Notes: generated by a model not told the origin, from the sequence alone. A stretch of 64,000 bases of DNA from Vibrio hepatarius (GCF_011806575.1 NZ_JAATOO010000024.1:1-64000), one strand, 5' to 3'; shown: positions 16,555-26,730, counted from the first letter of the stretch. Program-made: numbers and translations.

Positions 16555-17919
16555 TTAGTCACCGGTCTTGATTCGATAACACGGCTCGTAAGCTGTGCCA
16601 CCAGGTAGCTTCATGCGGTCTTGTTCGACAAAGTCGCGCAGAAGCTTGTCCATTTTCTTCATTAGGCTCAGGTCGCCGTCTAAGGTAAATGGGCCATATT
16701 TTTCAATCTCATGGATGCCTTCGGCTTTGACGTTACCCGCCACAATGCCGGAAAATGCTTGGCGCAATGCTGCGGCTAAGTTTTCTGGGCGTTGGTTAAG
16801 GTGCAAGTCTAGGCTCGCCATGTTTTCGTGTGTTGGCTCAAACGGCAACTGGAACTCAGGTTCGATTTTCAATAACCAGTTGAAGCTATATGCGTCGCCT
16901 GTATCTTTACGGTGTTGACGTACGTCTTCCATACCGCGCTTCATGATTCTGGCGACGCGAGCCGGATCGTCAATTACTATTTCATAGTGTTGCTGCGCTG
17001 CTTCACCCAATGTATCACCAACAAATTGGTCTATTGAGCGGAAATATTCTTCACTTTCTTTTGGACCTGTGAGTACGATTGGCAGGGGTTGGTTGGCGTT
17101 TTCTGGGTGCATCATAATGCCCAAGATATACAGCAACTCTTCGGCTGTGCCTGCGCCGCCTGGGAAGATCACAATGCCATGCGCCATACGAACAAATGCT
17201 TCAAGACGTTTTTCGATATCTGGCATGATGATCAGTTCATTGACGATCGGGTTTGGTGGCTCAGCCGCGATAATTGACGGTTCAGTCAGGCCAAGGTAGC
17301 GTTGGTCATAGTAACGCTGTTTTGCGTGACCGATCGCTGCACCTTTCATTGGTCCTTCCATCGCACCCGGACCACAACCGGTACAGATGTTCAGCTCACG
17401 CAAGCCCAGTTCATGGCCAACTTCACGTGTGTATTGATATTCGGTTGGGTTGATCGAGTGCCCGCCCCAACAAACCACGAGGTTAGGTTCGATCCCTGGC
17501 GTTAGTGCGCCTGCGTTACGCAAAATACCAAACACCAAGTTGGTGATATGGCTGGCGTTGGTCAGGTTCAGACGCTGGTTGTCCGCCAAGTGCATATTGA
17601 CGTAAACAATGTCGCGTAGCACCGAGAACAAGTGCTCCTGAATACCTTTGATAATGTGCCCGTCAACAAAGGCGTGCTCTGGCGCGTTAGTCAGTTCAAG
17701 CTTGATCCCGCGCTCACGACGGACGACGTTTACATCAAAAGACTTATATTTGTCTAAAAGTTCTTTGGAGTTGTCTGTGTGACTACCAGAGTTCAGCACC
17801 GCAAGGGTACAGTTACGGTAGAGTTGGTACAGATCACTGGAGGCGGTTTTCTTAAGGCGCTCAACTTCAAGTTGAGAGAGAAGATCCATACTACCAGCCG
17901 GACTGATATGAGTGATCAT
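16555..17919 (-). CDS. ppnN: Nucleotide 5'-monophosphate nucleosidase PpnN
   Basis: PpnN (YgdH) hydrolyses purine and pyrimidine mononucleotides to base and ribose 5-phosphate and is controlled by (p)ppGpp in E. coli. The 454-residue protein has the LOG-like Rossmann core with [20 protein letters not shown] and the PGGxGTxxE signature in IIFPGG-type form (here [18 protein letters not shown]). The N- and C-terminal regions ([20 protein letters not shown]...; ...[15 protein letters not shown]) match the E. coli protein. The frame runs 11 codons further upstream, but the ATG at 17919 follows AGGAG and matches the family start. Confidence 0.95.
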   Translation of the reverse strand: MITHISPAGSMDLLSQLEVERLKKTASSDLYQLYRNCTLAVLNSGSHTDNSKELLDKYKSFDVNVVRRERGIKLELTNAPEHAFVDGHIIKGIQEHLFSVLRDIVYVNMHLADNQRLNLTNASHITNLVFGILRNAGALTPGIEPNLVVCWGGHSINPTEYQYTREVGHELGLRELNICTGCGPGAMEGPMKGAAIGHAKQRYYDQRYLGLTEPSIIAAEPPNPIVNELIIMPDIEKRLEAFVRMAHGIVIFPGGAGTAEELLYILGIMMHPENANQPLPIVLTGPKESEEYFRSIDQFVGDTLGEAAQQHYEIVIDDPARVARIMKRGMEDVRQHRKDTGDAYSFNWLLKIEPEFQLPFEPTHENMASLDLHLNQRPENLAAALRQAFSGIVAGNVKAEGIHEIEKYGPFTLDGDLSLMKKMDKLLRDFVEQDRMKLPGGTAYEPCYRIKTGD

Positions 17920-18080
17920 AGTAATCTCCTTGACTAGAATCGAACTCTCCATGAGTTACTAGTTATGGTGGCCTAATCGTGATAACAACAGAACGACGAG
18001 GTAATAACTAGCTTAGCACGTTTTTTGTAACAAAAGTCTAACTGATTGATATTTATATGACATTGGTAGAACTGAGTGGG

Positions 18081-19634
18081 CTATTTCCACATCAGTTGGC
18101 TGGCGCCACGTGACTTTCCTTCTTTGAGCAGACGGTTGAGTCGTTCGAGTAGCTCTTCCGGGGTGTCGGACTCTTGGAACGAGGTGCTGGCTGCCGACAG
18201 TGTGATCGTCAGGTGTTGGTCGCGGAACTTAAATGGCAACTTAGATACCTGAGTCTGGATTTTCTGGATCAGCTGGAAGCAGTCGGTATCTGAGCGTTCT
18301 GGTAGAATCATGATGAACTCTTCGCCACCAAAGCGAGCGACAGTATCTTGGTCGTTGGTCGCACCTTTGATGGTACGAGCGATGATTTTTAGTGCCTTGT
18401 CACCAGCGGTGTAACCAAAGCTGTCGTTAATAGATTTGAACCCGTCGATATCAAGCAGTACTACACGTAGGTTGTGCTGGGTTCTTATCCAGCGGCGATA
18501 TTCAATCTCTAACTGGTCAGAAAAGGCGGTGCGGTTGTGAACTTTAGTCAGAGGGTCGAGTAAGATGCGTTGAGCCTGATCTTCTAGGCGGCGACGATAG
18601 TCTTGCGTCAGTTCAAACAACGCTTCCAGTTGGTTTTTGCCGTGATTCATACGTTCAATCAGCGCTTGTTCACGCTGTTCGGCGTGGCGTAGCCGCTCAG
18701 AAACGGAGATGAGCTGGTCGATAAGCGGATTGACTTCACTGCGTAGTGCTGACAATTCGGTCGCGTCTTTGACGGTCGAACTGGCCTTGGTGATCAACCC
18801 TGACAGTTCTTCATTCATTTCCTGACGTTGTTCAAAATAGCTTTGCGATTGGTGGGCATTTTGTGACGAGCTTTTCATCGAAGAGGCTAGGGAAGTATTT
18901 ACCTGTTCAAGAAACTGTTCTGACGTTTTACGCTCGTAGTGCGTGCCGTCAATAACTAATTTTAACGTTTGTAACGTTAGCTCAAGCAGCTCGTGAGTGT
19001 TCACACCGACCAAAAGTTTAGCGCGGATATCCGCGAGCTGGTCGCCAGATTCGCCTTCGAAATCGAGTTCGGTAATGAAATTTTGTAATTGGTCAGAAAG
19101 TCGTAGCAATAACTCTCTGTCTGAGGTGTTTGAAATTTGGTTGAGAAGTGTGTTTGGGTTAGCGGTAATGATTTTGACAGAACGTTCATAGAGACCAAGA
19201 AGCTTCATTGCTTGCTCCGTATTTGGTCGTTTAATCCCGTTGGAGTAGCTCAGTAGATCTCTGAGGTCTTGTTTGATTTTTGTCGGTAAGCCAGCAAGGC
19301 GAAGCAGTGTCTCTCCGCTGTGCTTAATCTGCGAATCTAAGTGTTCCGTCTGTTTTTCCATAGCCACGCCTTGTTGTTTGAGCAAGCGTTCGAGTACGGC
19401 CAATTTTGGAATGAGGGAGCTTACGTCTTGTTGTTGCTCAATGGCTTTTTTTAGCTCTCTTAAACCAGCCTGTAATCGTGGGTTCTCACTTTTATAGGCG
19501 TCAGTCATCGACGCAATAATACGTTTGAGTACCTTTTGCTCTCTAGTAAATTTGAACGACGCATCTCTTTGTGTCAACCGAAGTTGTTCCAATTGAGATT
19601 TTAATTCGTGAAGCTCTTGTTCTAGAACGCCCAT
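18081..19634 (-). CDS. Diguanylate cyclase (GGDEF) with long coiled-coil N-terminus
   Basis: The 517-residue protein makes cyclic di-GMP if active. Residues 1-370 are charged and helical with coiled-coil segments at both ends, and there is no signal peptide or membrane span, so it should be cytosolic. The C-terminal GGDEF domain begins near DPLTKVHNRTAF and has DIDGFKSINDSFGYTAGD and the active-site motif GGEEF at 436-440. The inhibitory-site position five residues before it reads NDQD (427-430), not RxxD, so product inhibition may be weak. No sensory domain is recognisable. It starts 112 bases downstream of the TPR gene on the same strand. Confidence 0.93.
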   Translation of the reverse strand: MGVLEQELHELKSQLEQLRLTQRDASFKFTREQKVLKRIIASMTDAYKSENPRLQAGLRELKKAIEQQQDVSSLIPKLAVLERLLKQQGVAMEKQTEHLDSQIKHSGETLLRLAGLPTKIKQDLRDLLSYSNGIKRPNTEQAMKLLGLYERSVKIITANPNTLLNQISNTSDRELLLRLSDQLQNFITELDFEGESGDQLADIRAKLLVGVNTHELLELTLQTLKLVIDGTHYERKTSEQFLEQVNTSLASSMKSSSQNAHQSQSYFEQRQEMNEELSGLITKASSTVKDATELSALRSEVNPLIDQLISVSERLRHAEQREQALIERMNHGKNQLEALFELTQDYRRRLEDQAQRILLDPLTKVHNRTAFSDQLEIEYRRWIRTQHNLRVVLLDIDGFKSINDSFGYTAGDKALKIIARTIKGATNDQDTVARFGGEEFIMILPERSDTDCFQLIQKIQTQVSKLPFKFRDQHLTITLSAASTSFQESDTPEELLERLNRLLKEGKSRGASQLMWK

Positions 19635-19746
19635 AGAAAACTAAACTTACAGACCAGCGGACAGTATCCACTCTTATTTATGAATCTATAGATAGTACCA
19701 AAATAATAAATCTCGTCACCGCTTAATATGCTCAATTGCTGAGGAT

Positions 19747-22017
19747 TTATTCATCTTTTAATAATTTTTTGATGCTCTCCTCATTCTTATAAGAAGAATG
19801 AACTTTGATTAGCCCTTGGTTAATTGAATGTTTACAAGCTTTTCGAATATTTCCTGTCGCCAAACTTGCCGCTGGTGCATTTTCAATCGCTTTCAGATAC
19901 ACCCACTGGCTGCAGTGTTCTTTCATGCTTAAGGTGCGGGCAGTGCTAGTTGACATCAGTAGGATATCAATCAATTCCTTATCATTGACCGCAGTATAAG
20001 CCCTTGGTAGGAAAGGGTAGTCTGCCATTCCCATTCTAATGATACGATTGATATTACGTTTTGGTTCAAATTCTGCGACCCATTGCTGAATTTTGTTAAA
20101 CACCAGTTCAGGATCGGTCTCTTGTTCGCTGTTGGGTTCGATATAGAGCAGGTTTGCGTCAGAAAAGTGATAGATACGTGCTGGGTGCTCAACACGTTTT
20201 CTTAAATATTCGCCAAACGCTCTTTCCAGTTTAAGCCCTTCTTCATAGCCGTGCTGTAAATACATATTACGTAGGAAAGGAACATCAATCATGGTAAAAC
20301 GAAGACGGTCGTTGAGTGGCTCATGAATTAGCTCGCCAACATGCCATTTTTCAAATTTATTGATGCTTTCTTCTAAAGAGACTGGAAGTTTGGCATTTAG
20401 CATCCGTAGGTTTTTTAATCCCGAACGGGAGTGGGTAAAAAGATCTTTATTTAATCGGTCGAGTTCTTCTCGTTGCACACTGATGATATGCCCGCGACGC
20501 AAAATAAAAATAAACAACAATGCACTGATGATAAATAAAGTGAAGGTGATCTTCTGGAATTTTAAATACTCGTTATGGGTTTTTTCCAGCTCTTTTTTCT
20601 GTCCAACTAAGTGTAGTGTTTGCTCGACGAATTCTTTTTGTTGGCGGAACGCGTCTTCACTGATCAGATCGAGCTTTTCTTGTTCAATCAGCGCCAGCGA
20701 GTTGTAGTGTTTTAAGTACTTAAGCGAATTCTGATAGTCACCGCTAAGTTCATAACCTAAATAAATCAGTTGATACGCCGACTTCTGTGCACTGACATCA
20801 TCGATTTGTTTTGCAATTTCTAAAGCTTGCTGGGCGTTGCTTAGCACGGCATCGGCATTTTGTTTATAGCTCGCCAGTCCAGCTTCTAGTAGTAAGGCAT
20901 GAGCTTTCAGTCGAGGAATATCCGCGTATTCAAGCAGAGTTTGTGCTCGGTCTAGATATTGCTCGGCGAGTGGGTAATTCACTAGTTGTAAGTAGGTTGC
21001 AGCTAGAGAGAGTCGGATATCAATCACGCTTTCCACGTTGCTTTGGATACGTTCATGGTCCATTGCGTTGAAGTAATGAACCAGAGCGAGATTGTATTTG
21101 CCTTGATCGTAATTGATGTCACCGATACGTTTCAGCGTGGGCGCCAGCAAAGGTGAATTTTCGTAGTTGTCATAAAAGTCAGCCGCTTGAGACAAGTGTT
21201 CGCCGGCTTTATCCAGTACACGACGTTCGTAAAATAGCTGACCTAAAGTGCGATTAACTTCCGCTAGCAAAATGCCTGAGTCGCTTTCGATCGCTTTCCA
21301 ATAACTCAGCAGTAACTCTGAAAGCGCAAGGTTATATTGCTTGTTGGCGAGGTAGTGCTTACCTAAAGTGGTGTGGAATTGAATCGAGGTATAATTCGAT
21401 TTTGATTCATCGGCGTGCGCTTTGGCAATTTGATACAAGCTTTCCGCCTTGCTCGATAGGCCATCAGCTGAGGCGATATCGGCTTTTAACATCGTCATCT
21501 TATACTGAAGTCCACGCGCTAATTGCTGAGGATTCTGAATTTGTTTAAAGCTCGCTTGCCAGTCATCCAATGCCGATAAGGCCGCTCGTGAGTCTTCAGA
21601 TAACAGCCAACGCATTCGGATGTCGAGCAACTGCAAATCCAGTTTTAAAAACGGCAGGTTATATTTGGTGGCTAGGCCTTTTGCTTCCGCGAGATGTTGC
21701 AGGGCAATATGCTGATTGCCCAAATTGAACTCGGCGCGCGCGAGTATTCTCAGAGCGTCAATAGAGCTGCCCGGCGAGCGAGTACGGCTATCGCTTTCAT
21801 CGCGTGATACCGAAGAAGGGCTCTGCTCGGTTTGATCGGATAGGGTACGCTGAGCCAAATAGTTGCTGGCGAGCTGCTTAGACTGCTTAGGCACAATATC
21901 AACCAGACTATTGGCTTCACTAAGCATAGTCGAAGAGTAGACCGTTGCCATCGCAACGTGAGTGGTCAGCAGCAGAACAAGTGCGCCTAGCCAGCGCGCC
22001 CAGCGTAATTTAGCCAT
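19747..22017 (-). CDS. TPR-repeat membrane protein with degenerate GGDEF-like domain
   Basis: This 756-residue protein has a signal sequence (1-24) and a periplasmic array of tetratricopeptide-like helical repeats (about 85-450, e.g. QFHTTLGKHYLANKQYNLALSE, and LKRIGDINYDQGKYNLALVH). A single membrane span follows at about 489-507, then a cytosolic domain (about 525-720). That domain has GGDEF-fold spacing: FTMIDVPFLRNMYLQHG stands where DIDxFKxxND is expected, and YHFSDANLLYI (616-626) where GGDEF is expected. The catalytic and metal-binding residues are gone. It could be a receptor or scaffold controlling the neighbouring cyclase. No named homologue is recognised. Confidence 0.8.
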   Translation of the reverse strand: MAKLRWARWLGALVLLLTTHVAMATVYSSTMLSEANSLVDIVPKQSKQLASNYLAQRTLSDQTEQSPSSVSRDESDSRTRSPGSSIDALRILARAEFNLGNQHIALQHLAEAKGLATKYNLPFLKLDLQLLDIRMRWLLSEDSRAALSALDDWQASFKQIQNPQQLARGLQYKMTMLKADIASADGLSSKAESLYQIAKAHADESKSNYTSIQFHTTLGKHYLANKQYNLALSELLLSYWKAIESDSGILLAEVNRTLGQLFYERRVLDKAGEHLSQAADFYDNYENSPLLAPTLKRIGDINYDQGKYNLALVHYFNAMDHERIQSNVESVIDIRLSLAATYLQLVNYPLAEQYLDRAQTLLEYADIPRLKAHALLLEAGLASYKQNADAVLSNAQQALEIAKQIDDVSAQKSAYQLIYLGYELSGDYQNSLKYLKHYNSLALIEQEKLDLISEDAFRQQKEFVEQTLHLVGQKKELEKTHNEYLKFQKITFTLFIISALLFIFILRRGHIISVQREELDRLNKDLFTHSRSGLKNLRMLNAKLPVSLEESINKFEKWHVGELIHEPLNDRLRFTMIDVPFLRNMYLQHGYEEGLKLERAFGEYLRKRVEHPARIYHFSDANLLYIEPNSEQETDPELVFNKIQQWVAEFEPKRNINRIIRMGMADYPFLPRAYTAVNDKELIDILLMSTSTARTLSMKEHCSQWVYLKAIENAPAASLATGNIRKACKHSINQGLIKVHSSYKNEESIKKLLKDE

Positions 22018-22031
22018 CCGATTCTTTTCCC

Positions 22032-22877
22032 TTATTGGCGAGCCATTCTTTGGTTATGGTTTGGCTGAGCTTGCTCAGTCGAGCGGTATGGGTTGATGTC
22101 CAAACCACCCCGTCGAGTATAACGTGCGTAAACCGTCAGCTTCTCTGGTTGGCAGTATTTCATGATGTCAGTAAAAATACGTTCAACACATTGCTCGTGG
22201 AACTCGTTGTGTTCACGGAACGACACGATGTAACGAAGTAACGCTTCACGGTCAATTTTCTGACCGCGATATTGAATTTCAACGCTGCCCCAGTCTGGCT
22301 GATTCGTGATCAGGCAGTTAGATTTCAGCAGGTGACTGTGCAAGCTTTCTTCGATGATTTGCTCTGAGGTCGCGCCTTGGAGTAAAGAGTCGTCAAAGTC
22401 GTAGCTTAGGATCTCGATGTCTTGGTCGTCGATACAATCGCCGTCCATCGTCACGATCAGGGAGTCTGTGTAGTCAACCACAGAACGCACTGTGACGCTA
22501 ACGTCTTCACCTGCGCAGGCAGAAAGGTCTTTTTTCAGTGTCGCTTCGACGTCATCCCAAGTGGCAAAACGAGTTTGGTTAAAGCTGTTGAGGTATAGCT
22601 TAAACGATTTTGATTCGATCAGGTTATCGCTGGTGGCGGGAATCGATACTTCACCGACAGCAACTTGTGGTAGGCCTTTTTCGTTCAGCCAAGATAGCTC
22701 GTAAAGAGTCCAAATATCGCAGCCTTTGAACGGCAACTGTTCGCCAAGTTCAAGGTCATTTCGGTTTAGGCTACGTGGCACTGGTTGCAGCAGAGTGGGA
22801 TCGTATTGATTCGCGTACTCGGTCTTTTGACCCAGAGTCAGACCCGCCAACTCTTTTGCATCAGAATATTTGCTCAT
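22032..22877 (-). CDS. queF: NADPH-dependent 7-cyano-7-deazaguanine reductase
   Basis: QueF reduces preQ0 to preQ1 in queuosine biosynthesis. The 281-residue protein is the long bi-domain (YqcD-type) form. The catalytic pair is Cys188 and Asp195 in [13 protein letters not shown], and the NADPH-binding-type motif is [14 protein letters not shown] (88-101). I placed the start at the ATG at 22877 ([10 protein letters not shown]), the usual Vibrio start; an upstream ATG at 22889 is possible. It is divergent from syd, an arrangement common in Vibrio. Confidence 0.96.
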   Translation of the reverse strand: MSKYSDAKELAGLTLGQKTEYANQYDPTLLQPVPRSLNRNDLELGEQLPFKGCDIWTLYELSWLNEKGLPQVAVGEVSIPATSDNLIESKSFKLYLNSFNQTRFATWDDVEATLKKDLSACAGEDVSVTVRSVVDYTDSLIVTMDGDCIDDQDIEILSYDFDDSLLQGATSEQIIEESLHSHLLKSNCLITNQPDWGSVEIQYRGQKIDREALLRYIVSFREHNEFHEQCVERIFTDIMKYCQPEKLTVYARYTRRGGLDINPYRSTEQAQPNHNQRMARQ

Positions 22878-23010
22878 ACTTAGGTTCATTTTCTATTAGA
22901 ATGTTGAGAATTTTACGAAATCCCGCGCCTAAAAGCGAATACAGATACCCATCTAAATAAGTGCTGCTGTGCTTTAACTCTGTGGTATCGCGATGAAATT
23001 GGAGATTCTA

Positions 23011-23556
23011 ATGGCTGATAATGCCTTGCAAGCGTTGCTCTCATTCAGTGAAAACTACCGCCAAGCTTACGTCGAAAAGCATGGACATTTACCTACCAGC
23101 GAAGAGTTAGTGGACTTGGTTTCCCCGTGTGTTGAGAAAAAACACGCCGATCACGTTGAGTGGCAAGCTTATCAGCGAGAACAAGCCGCCGATTTTACCA
23201 ATGTAGAAAATGGCATTGAGTTAACTCTGCATGATGACATTAAAACTTTCTATGGGTCGCAATACAGCGCGGATATGGAAGCGACTTGGAACGGCAATCA
23301 CCTATGTTTACTTCAAGTATGGAGCGATGACGATTTCGTCCGTCTGCAAGAAAACATCCTAGGGCATCTGGTGACTCAACGTCGGCTCAAGCTAAAGCCG
23401 ACGGTGTTTATTGCGGCAACCGACGCTGAGTTAGATGTGATTTCGATCTGCAACTTGACGGGTAACGTTGTGCTTGAGCGACTTGGTACAGATAAACGAG
23501 ACGTGTTGGCACAAGATGTGGCTGAGTTTCTAACCAATTTAACGCCAGCGGTATAG
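23011..23556 (+). CDS. syd: SecY-interacting protein Syd
   Basis: Syd is a small acidic cytosolic protein that binds SecY and monitors the SecYEG complex. The 181-residue protein shows the family pattern with SEDDFxRxQENxxGHLVTQxRLKLxPTxFIA, here [18 protein letters not shown] followed by [14 protein letters not shown], and ISICNLTG near the end. The ATG at 23011 was chosen over the upstream in-frame ATG at 22993 because it sits 7 bases after GGAGA and aligns with the known N-terminus. The next gene starts 2 bases after the stop. Confidence 0.94.
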   Translation: MADNALQALLSFSENYRQAYVEKHGHLPTSEELVDLVSPCVEKKHADHVEWQAYQREQAADFTNVENGIELTLHDDIKTFYGSQYSADMEATWNGNHLCLLQVWSDDDFVRLQENILGHLVTQRRLKLKPTVFIAATDAELDVISICNLTGNVVLERLGTDKRDVLAQDVAEFLTNLTPAV

Positions 23557-23558
23557 CA

Positions 23559-24335
23559 ATGTACGTAGTAGAACTTCAATTTGAATGCTTTGATAACACC
23601 ACCGTATCTGCGGTCGACAAAGCGATCAATGGATTAATGGACGCACTGCGTTACAACGGTCAGGTACTCGGCCGTGAGTTTCCAATCGTTATGGGCGATG
23701 GTGAATTCTTTGTGCGCGCGGTTTGCCCTGAGCAAGAAAGCCTGCATCCGAAATATCACTCGGATTTCGTCAACGTGTGCATTGGCCGATTGGCTGAAGC
23801 ATGTCTGTTAGCGCCTAAAGTGCGCTTACTCGGGCGAGATTTAAATTCAGAGGCGGCTGCCGAAGAAGAGACACCAAGCTGGCAAGTGTTGTACACGACT
23901 TACGTACATACCTGTTCGCCTCTACGTAGTGGTGAGTCTTTGCTACCGATCCCACTTTATCGCAACGGTCCAACCCTCAACGGTGATCACAAAGCGGTGA
24001 TTAAGTGGCAAACCGAGTGGCAAGCGTGTGACGAGATCCAAATGGCGGGCGCATGTCGTGCTGAGCACGCGGCGCTGCACGAGATATGCGATGCGGATAG
24101 TGTGCTATTCCGTCGCGGATGGGATTTACGTGGTCGTATTGAGTACATGACTAAGATTCCAACTTACTACTACCAATATCGCGTGGGTGGGAAAAGCCTC
24201 GCTGATGAGCAGGCACGCAAGTGTCCTAAGTGTGGCAGCGAGTGGCTACTAGACGAGCCGCTGCATGACATTTTCCACTTTAAATGCGACGACTGTCGAA
24301 TCGTATCGAATATCTCTTGGGATCATATTAAGTGA
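23559..24335 (+). CDS. DUF2310 zinc-ribbon protein
   Basis: This 258-residue protein ends in a zinc ribbon with two CxxC knuckles, CPKCGSEW and CDDC (about residues 222-245), suggesting nucleic-acid binding or a structural metal site. The N-terminal 200 residues form the DUF2310 domain of unknown function (MYVVELQFECFDNT...). It is soluble, with no signal peptide or membrane span. It starts 2 bases after syd, so the two are almost certainly co-translated. Downstream is a terminator shared with the converging DUF2897 gene. Confidence 0.88.
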   Translation: MYVVELQFECFDNTTVSAVDKAINGLMDALRYNGQVLGREFPIVMGDGEFFVRAVCPEQESLHPKYHSDFVNVCIGRLAEACLLAPKVRLLGRDLNSEAAAEEETPSWQVLYTTYVHTCSPLRSGESLLPIPLYRNGPTLNGDHKAVIKWQTEWQACDEIQMAGACRAEHAALHEICDADSVLFRRGWDLRGRIEYMTKIPTYYYQYRVGGKSLADEQARKCPKCGSEWLLDEPLHDIFHFKCDDCRIVSNISWDHIK

Positions 24336-24350
24336 TTCGCTAAACGATAA

Positions 24351-24379
24351 AAGACCCGCAGTTATTGCGGGTCTTTTTT
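24351..24379. terminator. Terminator that overlaps the end of the DUF2897 gene
   Basis: AAGACCCGCA (24351-24360) pairs with TGCGGGTCTT (24366-24375), followed by a T run for the plus strand (after the DUF2310 gene). On the minus strand the second arm encodes the last codons of the DUF2897 protein, with the stop codon in the loop, and the hairpin is followed by TTTTATC. It serves both converging genes. Confidence 0.9.
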
Positions 24380-24544
24380 ATTCTCTTCGCTCTCATCTCG
24401 AACGTTAGTCGGGGGCATTTTCGGCTGTTTACTCTTGAGGTTAAATTTCATCTTCGCGGTGTACTTTAACGCCGCAATATTACCGATGATCACGCTCAAG
24501 ACGATAACAATGATAACCCAAGGGTTCGTTAACCATTCCATCAT
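24362..24544 (-). CDS. DUF2897 small membrane protein
   Basis: This 60-residue protein has one N-terminal membrane span (NPWVIIVIVLSVIIGNIAALKY, about 7-28) followed by a basic, then acidic, cytoplasmic tail. It fits the DUF2897 family of Vibrio and relatives; function unknown. The ATG at 24544 follows an AGGGGG Shine-Dalgarno; the next codon is also ATG, so the start could be 24541. It begins 6 bases after the M15 peptidase gene and forms an operon with it and dapE. Its 3' end forms part of the transcription terminator. Confidence 0.82.
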   Translation of the reverse strand: MMEWLTNPWVIIVIVLSVIIGNIAALKYTAKMKFNLKSKQPKMPPTNVRDESEENKKDPQ

Positions 24545-24550
24545 TCCCCC

Positions 24551-25231
24551 TTATTGAGAGATGTTTGTAATGAATTGATTGTATATGCTTTCGAGATTAT
24601 CGAGTACTACTTCTTTGCCAATTAAAGAACTAGCTTGGATCTCTTGTTGCAGTACGTGCAGAGTCAACTGAGCCAAACAACTCTGCGCTGTGGCGCGATG
24701 GCTGATATGCCAAGGTTCACAAGCCACGCCGCCCTTATCTTCCTGGTACGGGAAAAAGAAACCAAAGTCTGCGAGATGATGTTTTAACCAAGCATAAAAC
24801 GGCTGCTGATGACCAGTCAGATATTCCCAAGGTTCGAGTTGTAGGCTGACGCCTTGCGGCAAACTGTCACGGTCATAGAGGTCGAAGTCGGTTCCCCAAT
24901 GGTGACGACTCGCACCGGGTAGGGCAGACCAACGTAAAATCGCTATTACTTTCTCTCTCTCCGAGAGTGTAGCCACGTCCACTGGTTGGCTTTGACTGTC
25001 TAAGATAGCCGCTTCACCGGACATTTTACGATTCCAGATCAGCATTTGGCGTTCAAAGTCGCGAAAGCCGCTGGCGAGACATAAGTTAAAACCGGCTTGC
25101 GTCGCCGCAGCTTTCAGTTCCAACAAGTCTTGCGCGACCTGCGGGTGGACGAGAAACGATTTTTGTCCGACTAAAGTATCCACTAAGTGGGTGGATACTT
25201 TACCAGTTAGCTGCTCAGCACTCATGCTCAC
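24551..25231 (-). CDS. M15-family D,D- or L,D-carboxypeptidase-like metallopeptidase
   Basis: This 226-residue protein carries the zinc-binding signature of the M15B (VanY/LdcB-like) peptidases: [13 protein letters not shown] (His and Asp ligands) and EPWHISHR (third His). SGFRDFERQ is the conserved substrate-side segment. Such enzymes trim peptidoglycan stem peptides. No obvious signal peptide is present, so location is unclear. The start is either the GTG at 25231, overlapping the dapE stop, or the ATG at 25225. Linkage with dapE (diaminopimelate synthesis) makes a cell-wall role plausible. Confidence 0.85.
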   Translation of the reverse strand: MSMSAEQLTGKVSTHLVDTLVGQKSFLVHPQVAQDLLELKAAATQAGFNLCLASGFRDFERQMLIWNRKMSGEAAILDSQSQPVDVATLSEREKVIAILRWSALPGASRHHWGTDFDLYDRDSLPQGVSLQLEPWEYLTGHQQPFYAWLKHHLADFGFFFPYQEDKGGVACEPWHISHRATAQSCLAQLTLHVLQQEIQASSLIGKEVVLDNLESIYNQFITNISQ

Positions 25232-26361
25232 GCGAGAAGATTCTCCAGTGTTCTCTGATACATCTGGGTTAGCTTTTCTAGATCATCAACTTTGACGCAC
25301 TCGTTTACCTTGTGGATTGTCGCGTTCACTGGACCAAGCTCGACCACTTGGCCGCCCATACGCGCGATAAATCGACCGTCGGAAGTACCACCTGTCGTCA
25401 ATAGTGCTGGTTTAGTTTGATTGACCGCATCCACCGCATCCACAACAGCATCCAGCAAATCACCAGTATCAGTCAGGAATGGGTCGCCGTTGAACGTCCA
25501 CTTAAGATCATAATCGAGGTCGTGTTTGTCCAAGGTTTCGGTAACGTGCTGCACGATGGCTTCGTTGTTCAGTTCGGTACTGAAACGTAGATTAAATTGC
25601 ACATTGAACTCACCAGGGATCACGTTTGACGCGCCTGTGCCCGCGTGTACGTTCGGGATTTGGAAACTGGTCGGTGGGAAGTAGTCGTTGCCTTGGTCCC
25701 ACTCGGTTGTCGCCAATTCGTGAATTGCCAGCAGAGATTGATGAACCGGGTTTTTCGCCAGGTGAGGGTAAGCAACGTGACCTTGCACGCCTTTCACCGT
25801 TAGGTCACCAGTGATTGAGCCACGACGACCGTTTTTCACTACGTCACCAACCACTTCAGTACTTGAGGGCTCGCCAACAATACACATGTCGATGTTTTCG
25901 CCACGCGCCATCAAGGTTTCGACTACTCGTACCGTACCATTGATGAACGGACCTTCTTCGTCCGAGGTGATCAAAAAGCCAATCGAGCCTTTATGGTCTG
26001 GGTTTTCAGCAATAAATTGCTCTACCGCGACCACCATACTCGCCAGTGAGCCTTTCATATCAGCGGCGCCGCGACCGTGTAGAAAACCGTCTTTGATTGT
26101 TGGTTCAAATGGAGGGGTATCCCACTGTTCTAGCTTACCAGCCGGAACCACGTCTGTGTGGCCAGCGAAAGCAAATAGTGGAGCCTCTTTACCACGGCGA
26201 GCCCAAAAGTTGGTGGTATCTTCAAATACCATCACTTCAATTTCAAAACCCAACGCTTTAAGACGTTCGATCATGACGTCTTGGCAACCTGCGTCTTCTG
26301 GGGTTACCGATTGGCGGCTAATTAAATCTTTTGCGAGAGCCAGAGTAGGGCTGTCAGTCAT
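25228..26361 (-). CDS. dapE: Succinyl-diaminopimelate desuccinylase
   Basis: DapE hydrolyses N-succinyl-L,L-diaminopimelate in the lysine/DAP pathway. The 377-residue protein is a di-zinc M20 hydrolase with the metal ligands and catalytic residues in place: His68 and Asp70 (FAGHTDVVP), Asp101 (GRGAADMKG), and Glu135-Glu136 (TSDEEGP). The late segment [14 protein letters not shown] holds residues that bind the succinyl group. It is preceded by the YffB-type gene 21 bases upstream, the arrangement also found in E. coli (yffB-dapE), and overlaps the next gene by up to 4 bases. Confidence 0.97.
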   Translation of the reverse strand: MTDSPTLALAKDLISRQSVTPEDAGCQDVMIERLKALGFEIEVMVFEDTTNFWARRGKEAPLFAFAGHTDVVPAGKLEQWDTPPFEPTIKDGFLHGRGAADMKGSLASMVVAVEQFIAENPDHKGSIGFLITSDEEGPFINGTVRVVETLMARGENIDMCIVGEPSSTEVVGDVVKNGRRGSITGDLTVKGVQGHVAYPHLAKNPVHQSLLAIHELATTEWDQGNDYFPPTSFQIPNVHAGTGASNVIPGEFNVQFNLRFSTELNNEAIVQHVTETLDKHDLDYDLKWTFNGDPFLTDTGDLLDAVVDAVDAVNQTKPALLTTGGTSDGRFIARMGGQVVELGPVNATIHKVNECVKVDDLEKLTQMYQRTLENLLA

Positions 26362-26382
26362 CCTTGAAATCCTTACGAAAAA

Positions 26383-26730
26383 TTATGAAAAAATAGCGGC
26401 GTATTGATCGGCTTTGAAACCTAAGTGGTAGTCGTTGCCTACCACGAGAATTGGGCGTTTGATCATCGCTGGCTGTTCAACCAATAACTCAATGGCGTTG
26501 GCTTCATTGAGGTTATCTTTTTGTTCTTGCGTCAATTGGCGGTAAGTGGTTCCGCGCTTGTTGAGTACGTTTTCCCAGCCTAGCTGTTGGCAAAAGCTTT
26601 CCACCATCGCCTTGTCGACGCCTTGTTTACGGTAATCATGAAACTGGTATTCCACGCCTTCTGCTTCTAGCCATTTCTTGGCTTTTTTGATTGTGTCGCA
26701 GTTAGGAATGCCATACATGGTAATTGTCAT
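26383..26730 (-). CDS. ArsC/Spx-family protein YffB
   Basis: This 115-residue protein has the thioredoxin-like ArsC fold and the N-terminal active site IPNCDTIKKA (single Cys11, so CxxT rather than CxxC). The cis-proline region lies near PAMIKRPILV. The YffB subfamily of ArsC-like proteins is thought to act as a glutathione-dependent thiol reductase, but its substrate is unknown. It is the promoter-proximal gene of a yffB-dapE-M15-DUF2897 operon. Confidence 0.9.
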   Translation of the reverse strand: MTITMYGIPNCDTIKKAKKWLEAEGVEYQFHDYRKQGVDKAMVESFCQQLGWENVLNKRGTTYRQLTQEQKDNLNEANAIELLVEQPAMIKRPILVVGNDYHLGFKADQYAAIFS

